Source: Anaspis maculata
Lineage: Eukaryota; Arthropoda; Insecta; Coleoptera; Scraptiidae
Assembly: GCA_949128115.1 (NCBI GenBank)
Contig: OX421961.1
Span: 121,833,050 to 121,897,049 of the forward strand
Direction of reading: 5' to 3'
DNA: 64,000 bases
Made by a program: the position numbers and the translations under genes. Position 1 is the first letter of the stretch. Each line of letters opens with the position of its first letter. Below are positions 57,266 to 64,000 of this stretch, piece by piece. A model generated the notes under the pieces. It was given only the letters and a program-made list of their open reading frames with translations, searched no databases and was not told where the DNA came from.

Positions 57266-57610
57266 TGTTTCAGTAATATATGCGGCCATGTCACTGGGCA
57301 CTGGGTTGAAAGGAGATGAAAAAGTGCATTGCTATAAAGCGCAGGAAGCTTTGCCATGGAAGTTATTGTTGGTCAAGACTTCCAGGAGGTCAAGTTCCAA
57401 CGCAGAAAACGGGTCGTTTCATCGCAACACATCACTTCGACGATTAAAATACATGACGAGACGATCCCAGTTAACACTCGTGACATCATTTCAGCGTCTC
57501 AACTGGCGAGAAAGTCAGATGAAGAGCTACGTGAGTATTTCGAATACGGACTGGCCCCGTATCCACTTGCTCTATTTTCCGGTACGACAAACCGAACCAC
57601 CGGAGGAGCA
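57266..57610 (+). pseudogene. LPPT/TGCDT-family fragment, N-terminal to central part (copy 4)
   Basis: Reads LGTGLKGDEKVHCYKAQEAL, shifts frame, then MEVIVGQDFQEVKFQRRKRV, SQHITSTIKIHDETIPVN (compare a IKVHDETVPVNP box), then SDEELREYFEYGLAPYPLAL followed by FSG. This is the part of the family that lies well before the VDTD and TGCD boxes. Together with copies at 400, 21936 and 48386 it covers most of the expected protein, but no copy has it all. Confidence 0.65.
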
Positions 57611-60035
57611 AGAGTGAAGAGGGAACAACAGCAAGAGGGGACAAAACGCACTAAAACATCGCTGTGTTTTCCTGCAACCTTCCATTTGGCTTGCACTTGA
57701 AGTAAATGCCTTTCAGGCGGCCATGAAGGATGGGCCATCAGTCCTACAAAACCTTTTATTTGGCAATATCAATGTCCTGAGATTAGGTGAGTGTGATCAG
57801 CGTCTCTTAGCCTGAAAACCTTGGTTAAGTAGATAATGAAGTTTGTCAAGCTTCCGTTTACAAAAATTAAAATATACAAACAACTTACAATTACGTAAAC
57901 ATATATGACTGGTTACAGCATGTGAACACTAATCTATGGAATCAAGCCGTGGAATATACAATTTGGTTTGAATAACAACAAATTCCCCAGACAAACTTTG
58001 CATTCTCAGTTTACACTCCGAATGACGCAAATTGCATTTCGGCTTTGATATAATGCGGTGACAGTATTCAAATGCAGTGAGTGCGTCGTCACCAAAGGGA
58101 AATTTCGAATCGAATTGTGAAAAGTACTGGAAACTTTGCAATAGCCGGGTTAATGCGAATACATAACGATTGTGCGGGCACAGGTTATACGGTGCCACTT
58201 TCATGAAGTCGTTTGCAACTACTACGGTAGGTACAGCTGGACTGTCACATACAAATCTCATAGACTCTATGCTCATAGTTTGAAACATGAAATGATAACG
58301 TAAATGTTTAACAAGTATGTGCTTGAGTTGGATACGGCCAATAACGAGCTTTTATAGCTATTTGCAGCTTATCACCTTCTGGTGTGGGTGCCCGATGCCC
58401 GAATCATGCGCCATAGTACACGAAGTTCGTACAGATGAAAGCATCATCAACATCAAGTTGATCGGTATTTGCGAAATTAAATTGTGTCTAGGTATCCTTT
58501 CCCTTTCCATAAGCTCACACATGATGACGGTATTGTGCGACCAGCTCCAAGACTGCGGTGGTGTACACCGGAGTTTTCTCGTAATTAAGACTTACTGTGC
58601 AAACAGACGGGCGGGGTTGCAACGTTAATTTTACACTTCGTCTAATTTCGTAGAGCTTTTTAGCTTTCTAGCAGCCAGCCCGCTTTATTAGCGCTGTTTG
58701 TGTACTGGCTTGATGTCAGTTAGCCAGCTAGCTAGAGCTTTGGCGGTTGCTTTGCTGTAGAGCAAACTAATATAATTGCGGGCATAGTATATGCAACCAC
58801 GTCGCACCTCTGGACCATAGGCGACACACTCCATTTTAATTGGCCAACGTAAATTTGCACTGCTTCTGGTCTTGCCGCAGGTGGAGCAGAAGGCACTCAA
58901 CTTTAAAACATAGGCAGGTATAATGTACTACAAACACGAACTTCCCGCGTGACACAAACATGAGAGAGTATTTATTTACATCCATGGATTTGGCTCCCTT
59001 AAGCGAAGCTAAACAGATGACGTAAATAGAACAAGACGCTGAGCAATAAGACTTGAATTCGCCGAACTCGTTAGGGTGGTTTGATTCCAATTATTGTTTA
59101 CAAAACAGCATAGAAGCTATTATTGCATTGCCTAAACGTCAAAGAATCGCACCAGTGGAAAACTTGAAACGGAGGAGGTGTGCTTGTCTGGCATGCCTCC
59201 GCGGCATCGATCCAGTAATTGCCACCAACTTCACTAGAATTACTTTGATTCTAATTAACGTCATTTCAATTTTCGTCTGTAACAAGTTCATTTAAATTAA
59301 CATTAAAATTGTGGAACCGTCGCTCTGCTGAGCACGCAATTTCTTCGCAGTGTCTTTGACGTTATTCTGCGCTTTTAATCAAGGACACTTTATTAAATTT
59401 GTTCTTTCGCAAATTGTATGAGCATTATTATTTTCTTCTAAGTATATTGTTTTGCTGCATGCTAAGTGCCAGACAGCGCAGGGTTTTCTTCATTAAAGAC
59501 GCCCGCGATGCTTTGTTGAAGCTCACAAGTTGTTAGGCAAAAGCATCCATAATTTATCATCATCGTTCTATGCAGCAAATTATCAACTAGCAGCTCGGTA
59601 ATAATAGACGGTTACTATAGCGAGCAGCAAATAAAAGACTAATATCTACGTCGACTACTTAATGTAGCATTTAATGCTAGCTTATCGTGCAACGTGTCGA
59701 AAAAAAAAACAAATCCAGTTTATTTCCTGTTTATCGCTCAATTTCAATATTTTTCAATAGTCTTTTCTTATGGATGTCATCATTTTAGAAGTTTCTCACG
59801 AGAAAAGTATTCAACTTATCAATGAGAGAATAATTACATCATGTAGCTTAAAGTTTCGAGTTTTGTTTAACATAACAATCAAGTTTGTCAGTAATAAACT
59901 TCGTATGCACGACATGACAGAAGGAAATGCTGCAAATCTGAGATATTTTCATTTAAAATTCAAAGTTTCTCGTCAATTTCAAACTCAATTTTATTGATAT
60001 TGATGACAGACAACGCCTAAATGTAGGTTTAGCCC
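57611..60035. other. No recognised gene; one conspicuous minus-strand frame
   Basis: 57929-58288 minus is a 119-codon frame (APYNLCPHNRYVFALTRLLQ ... SGEFVVIQTKLYIPRLDSID) with balanced, protein-like composition, but I recognise no family. The rest of the stretch shows no repeats or domains. Confidence 0.3.
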
Positions 60036-60039
60036 AATT

Positions 60040-60405
60040 CTACGTGGTGGTCACCATTTTCTTGAAGAGTCTGTACAGCCTCAAAAGAAGTTCCCGCCAA
60101 GTGTTCCGCAGCATCTCGGGCGTAACTTCATTGCAGGCATTGATTGTTCTAAGATGATCGAAGTCCCTGATCCTTTCTGAATACACCCGATCTTTGATGG
60201 AACCCCAAAAGAAAAATCACAAGGGGTAATATCAGGTGAACGAGGTGGCCAAGAAATTGGGCCCCCTCTTCCTATCCAGCGATCTCTTCTCCATACATCC
60301 GAAAAGTTTCGAACAGCTCGGCTCCAATGAGCAGAAGCGCCGTCTTGCTGAAACCACCAGTCATCAGCAGGTCCCTCCATTTCATTTACTAGCAAGTTCT
60401 GCGGA
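60040..60405 (-). pseudogene. DD41D transposase, C-terminal fragment (second lineage)
   Basis: On the minus strand: DWWFQQDGASAHWSRAVR (second D), then RWIGRGGPISWPPRSPDITP followed by CDF (third D). Counting gives the same 41-residue spacing as the intact element at 29930, yet residues differ widely, so it is another family. A frameshift near 60190 moves the tail (RDFDHLRTINACNEVTPEML, RLYRLFKKMVTTT) to a different frame, which ends at a stop at 60040-60042. The first D and the DNA-binding half are missing. No termini were found. Confidence 0.8.
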
Positions 60406-60769
60406 CCTTTGTTATTTCAAAAAGTACACACGTCACGACGTTGTCTCATTCTTTGTTTCTCGCTAATTCCTATCGAATCCCTCTCTATCACTGTTTAAAA
60501 AGTTGTGTTCGTTCCATTCTGCTTGTTATTCTACGTCTTCGGAAGACGTTCTTTATTTCGTCTGTTTAGTTCAGTAAAGTGGAAAATGCCGAGGAGCCAT
60601 TGAAAAGGACGAAAGAGATGCATCAGGTTCAAAGCTATTACACGTAGTTGGGATAAGAGACAAACTGTGTAAGTTTCACACGAGTGTAGTTGTTACTTCT
60701 ACCTACTGAACTATTGAAATGATGATTATTTTATTGAAAATTCTCATATTTTTCAGTTTGCCTGAGAGA

Positions 60770-62060
60770 TTTGGTTGCAATGTTGCAGTTGCAATGTGTG
60801 CACTAAAACTTACTCATGTGATACTGAGAACTCCAATGGACAAAAGTCTATCATACAAAACTGGGGCTGTTGGGGGCACGATCGCCACTGGAAGCACATT
60901 TGGGCACATGGACGAGTTTTTGAGCTGTATGGATGTACCAACTCTGACACACTGCAACAATTTGATGAGATAGAAAACGAACGTACTTGGGAAGGTAGGT
61001 AACGAGACACTAAACTCGACAATATTTGAGGCGCCTAGAAGCCAAAGGGTACAAAAATATTCGTTTTGATTTTATAAACTTCTGGTTTTTTTTTTGTCCC
61101 CACCTTTACAGAAATTCACTTATACCATTTTAAGCGCCCCAAGCACATTTTATTGAGATTTTACAAATACATTTTTTTAGAAACGGGAAACCTCTTCGTG
61201 AGAATCTATAGAAGCTGCTGGAAAGAACAAAAGGCAGCATGCCATAGAAAATAATCATTTGTGTGAGAATGGCACCTCATCGGTTATAGTTTATTTGATG
61301 GATAGTGGAGCAAAAGATCGTATGGAACAAATTTCAGTGCCCGTTCAGGAGTGATAGGAGTAATTGGAAAACACACTGGGGAACTGCTCTTTGTTGAAAT
61401 AAGAGAAAAATTCTTCAAAGAAAGCCAAGTGCTCGATCTATGAACATGCAAAAAAGACCATTCGTGACGTCCTGAATGTTCGATGTTCTGCGAACAGGGC
61501 ATATGTAATAGTCCAGGGGATCAACAATTTAATCTGATACCACCCATCAGGCTGAAGTCTACAACTCTGCACAATCATTCGCATCGCAATTGCTAATTTT
61601 TCATAGAAATGAAAAGTCTATAAACAGTTCCTCAGGTGCACTGAATCAGTGGATCTGCTTGTCAGAAAAGCACATATCCTTATAACAAACTAAAATAATA
61701 ATAATGAGCCCTGACGATGCCAAAAGGCGAAACCGGTTGGCAAAAGAAAAACACCACTACAAGACTAAATGGATTTTTACTTTACTTATTTATAAAATAA
61801 TAATCTTGCCGAACGTTAAATGAACATTGTTGCACGATTCAACGAAGGTGAAATACTGAACGTGTGATGGGAGTTAGTCCTGGGAAGCACTTCAAGAAAT
61901 TCATCCAGAAGAATATGCAACAACGACTGGACATGCAAGAAAGGACTTTCCGTTACAGTAATTATGACAATAATAGGGCCAGAAAAAAAATGTAAACTGA
62001 GTTCGCGCTCAAAAAAAAATGGAGACTATGGTCCTAAGCGGAGCAAGAAGAGAACGCATC
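60770..62060 (+). pseudogene. Mutator-like transposase-domain protein, decayed
   Basis: Fragments in the order expected of the arthropod/cnidarian Mutator-like domain family: CNVCTKTYSCDTENSNGQKS (zinc-type CxxC), then in the next frame TGAVGGTIATGSTFGHMDEF and MDVPTLTHCN, ENERTWEG with a GTAGGT donor right after, then near 61310-61430 WSKRSYGTNFSARSGVIGVI followed by GKHTGELLFVEIREKF, and near 61870-61990 MGVSPGKHFKKFIQKNMQQR with ERTFRYSNYDNNRARKK. The last pieces match WxKRSYxxxxxxxSGxxxIIG and (M)GIxPGxxxxxFxxKxNxxR patterns. Between 61520 and 61860 unrelated sequence with a hammerhead-like loop intervenes. Many stops and frame changes. Confidence 0.55.
61708..61741 (+). ncRNA. Hammerhead ribozyme-like motif, best-preserved core
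   Basis: The core CTGACGA fits CUGANGA exactly. It is followed by a spacer T, stem GCC / GGC with loop AAAA, then GAAA, CCGG, TT and GGC; the last GGC (61739-61741) pairs with GCC at 61708-61710 as stem I, and cleavage would fall after TT at 61738. The T between core and stem II would bulge, and stem III is minimal, so activity would depend on dimerisation or on tolerance of that bulge. It lies inside a decayed Mutator-like gene in sequence that ends AAAATAATAATC. Confidence 0.5.
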
Positions 62061-62890
62061 CATCTTAGAGATGATGAGAAAAATCCTGAACTGATTCGTT
62101 TGTAATAAGCCATCTTTTGAGGGGATGGCTGAATTATGACTGTCAGAATCTCCTCAAAAATCAAAATAGTTCTCGTGTCTGTTAGGCGTCGTAACTACTG
62201 ATACTCGGTGCTCAATATTTTAGTAATATGATGCCTTGTACTCAACTTAGAAGTTGAGTAGAGTAAGTTGAGTAGAGTTGAGTAATTCTCTGTCCGTTCA
62301 GTGAATGAATTTCGATAACCTAAGTTTCACATAAGTGCTTTTGTTATGTTCATAAGCAGACCAAAAAATTCAGCGATAATCCTTCAACCCCTTCCTCAAC
62401 AATTGTTCCTTCGCTGAATGGTGTCATTCTATCACAGAAAATAGTAATGAAGATAGGGGACATCCACCAAAAAATTAAAGCCCACCTATCAAGTTTTTTT
62501 TGAATCTCTGTCTTGATGTTCTTTTTTTAAACAGTTAATTCATACTACCTCACTGTTGCATTTGAAAGAGACCTGATAGTGGACGTGGTACAACCGAAAT
62601 AGGGAACATAAGTTGCAAATGATGATAAAGGCAAACCACTTGGCAGGGTTACAACTGAGACCTAAATAAACGATTTGACCCGCAGTGCTTTTCTTTTCGT
62701 CCCTTAGGATTTGAATAGCGCCCCTTTTTCAAAATGGTGGATATTATCTAGGGGCAGAAGGTATCGAATAGCCTGGTGATGTCCAGCTTAGAAGAAATAT
62801 ATGGAGCTATGTCTCAATCGAGTTCTGGGACATCAAAAACACTAATTAAAAAAATGGTGGAACATTGCCATCAACCGCAGGCAAATTTGG
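62061..62890. other. No recognised gene
   Basis: A short tandem GTTGAGTAGAGT array lies at about 62254-62284. Nothing else is recognised. Confidence 0.4.
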
Positions 62891-64000
62891 TGGAGGCGCC
62901 AAAAGGAATTTAGTACTGTCATAAGAAAATTGCTGTAACATTTTTATTTTTCAACGAATTTCAACACAAAACATTTCATTTTGTAGAAAAGTGAATTCTT
63001 CTTGTTACCTTATACCTTCCATTGAAAAAAGAGAATGAGAATGTTGAAAAATAATAATAATAATTTGAAGAAAAAAAAAGATTTTGAACATTTTTTTTAT
63101 TTTTATGCAATTTGCCCTATTTGTAGACTTTGATGTGCCCTTTCTAAACTTCCACTTTTCCGATTTATATCTTTGCAGTACGCGCCGCCATATTGAAAAA
63201 ATGATGTCTGAAAAGAAGTTTTTGACAATATCTAAATTTTGGTCCTTTGACATTGAAATGTTCCCTAACATATGAAAGCATATTTAATCCTCCACAGTTT
63301 GACATCTGAACCAGCTCTGTGCGACCTACGGTTCTTGAGCTAGACCTTCTGGAAGTATCAATTTTCGGTTCCAAAATAATTAAAAATCACCTCTTGGGGC
63401 TGTGCCAGGTCCACCAATATCCATGATTTGAGATAAGTGACGATGCGTTATTGATGGGTAACTTGACTAAGACATGGTGGTAATCCAGTGGTGAAATCCG
63501 GAAGGCGCGGTCACTATTTAACACCGAAAATTGATATTTCCGGAAGCTCTAGCTCAAGAACCCCGAGTCGCACAGAGATGTTTCAGGTGTCAAATCGTGG
63601 AGAATAGAATGTACTTTCATACGTATATAAACATTTCAATCTCGCATGGACTTGAATTTGGATATTGTAAAAAACTTCTTTTCAGATATCATTTTTTCAA
63701 CATGGCGGTGCGCACTGCAAAGATATAAATCGAAAAAGTGCAAATTTAGAAAGGGCACATTAAAATCCACAAATAAGGCAAATTTCATGAAAATAAAATG
63801 ATTGAAAAAATCTTTTTTTTTCAATTTATTTTTTCTTTTTTTCGTCAACATTCCTCAATGTCTTTTTTATGGAAGGTGAAAGATAACAAGAAGAATTTAC
63901 TTTTCTACAAAATGAGATACCTTGTGTTGAAATCAGTTGAAAAATGAAAATGTTATAGCAATTTTCTTATGACCGTACTAGATTCATTTTGGCGCCTCCA
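62891..64000. repeat. Foldback element running to the window edge
   Basis: TGGAGGCGCCAAAA at 62891 meets its inverse in the last bases of the window. Arms of about 480 bp are inverse through TTTTGTAGAAAAGTGAATTC, AAAGGGCACAT/ATGTGCCCTTT and TATTGTCAAAAACTTCTTTT-type blocks. Outer termini may lie beyond the window. It shares a box (GCGACCTACGGTTCTTGAGC ... CTTCTGGAAG) with the 42777 element. Confidence 0.88.

Noticed and set aside
62254..62284. GTTGAGTAGAGT repeats as a regulatory array
   Set aside because: Too short and imperfect to be more than simple-sequence slippage.

Overview
The window looks like arthropod, most likely insect, nuclear DNA. It is AT-rich and shows no prokaryotic gene packing. 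It is crowded with decayed transposable elements of kinds common in insects: PIF/Harbinger, ISL2EU, piggyBac, IS630/Tc1-mariner (DD41D), Mutator-like, CR1-like LINE, an R2-like LINE tail and many TA-flanked palindromic (foldback) elements. I cannot name the species. I see no intact host gene; every protein-coding segment I recognise is a broken mobile-element gene or a fragment of a multi-copy invertebrate family.

Layout. 0.4-1.1 kb: fragment of a family with LPPT-type and cysteine-cluster motifs. 1.4-4.7 kb: two giant foldbacks. 5-8.3 kb: low-copy DNA. 8.4-9.7 kb: 5'-truncated CR1-like LINE (minus strand). 11.1 kb: small retroposon with a hammerhead-like stem-loop. 12-18 kb: remains of at least two Harbinger elements cut up by foldbacks. 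19-27 kb: foldbacks, a second copy of the LPPT family, a short poly(A) retroposon inside one palindrome arm. 27-28.6 kb: two tandem copies of an ISL2EU transposase C-terminus. 29.1-32.6 kb: a three-shell nest whose core is a nearly complete DD41D transposon. 33.1-35.5 kb: ISL2EU transposase split by a piggyBac. 35.5-41.6 kb: mostly low-copy DNA with one nested foldback. 41.7-46.2 kb: reverse transcriptase pseudogene split by two large foldbacks. 46.2-49.3 kb: another foldback and a third LPPT-family copy. 49.6-51.8 kb: low-copy DNA. 51.8-55.75 kb: restriction-like endonuclease tail of an R2-type LINE with three palindromes inserted back to back. 55.8-64 kb: a fourth LPPT-family fragment, a second DD41D fragment, a Mutator-like pseudogene with a hammerhead-like motif inside, and a foldback that runs off the end.

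Two things stand out. First, in five large palindromes a second pair of element termini lies exactly at the dyad centre. If the inner element is removed in thought, leaving one TA, the outer arms close into a perfect or near-perfect palindrome, which suggests repeated insertion at the TA in the middle of cruciform-capable DNA. Second, five dispersed copies of a short stem-loop ending in GAAAC have different but compensated stem sequences and resemble the hammerhead ribozymes carried by Penelope-like and related retroposons. By hand tally, palindromic elements occupy about a third of the window.
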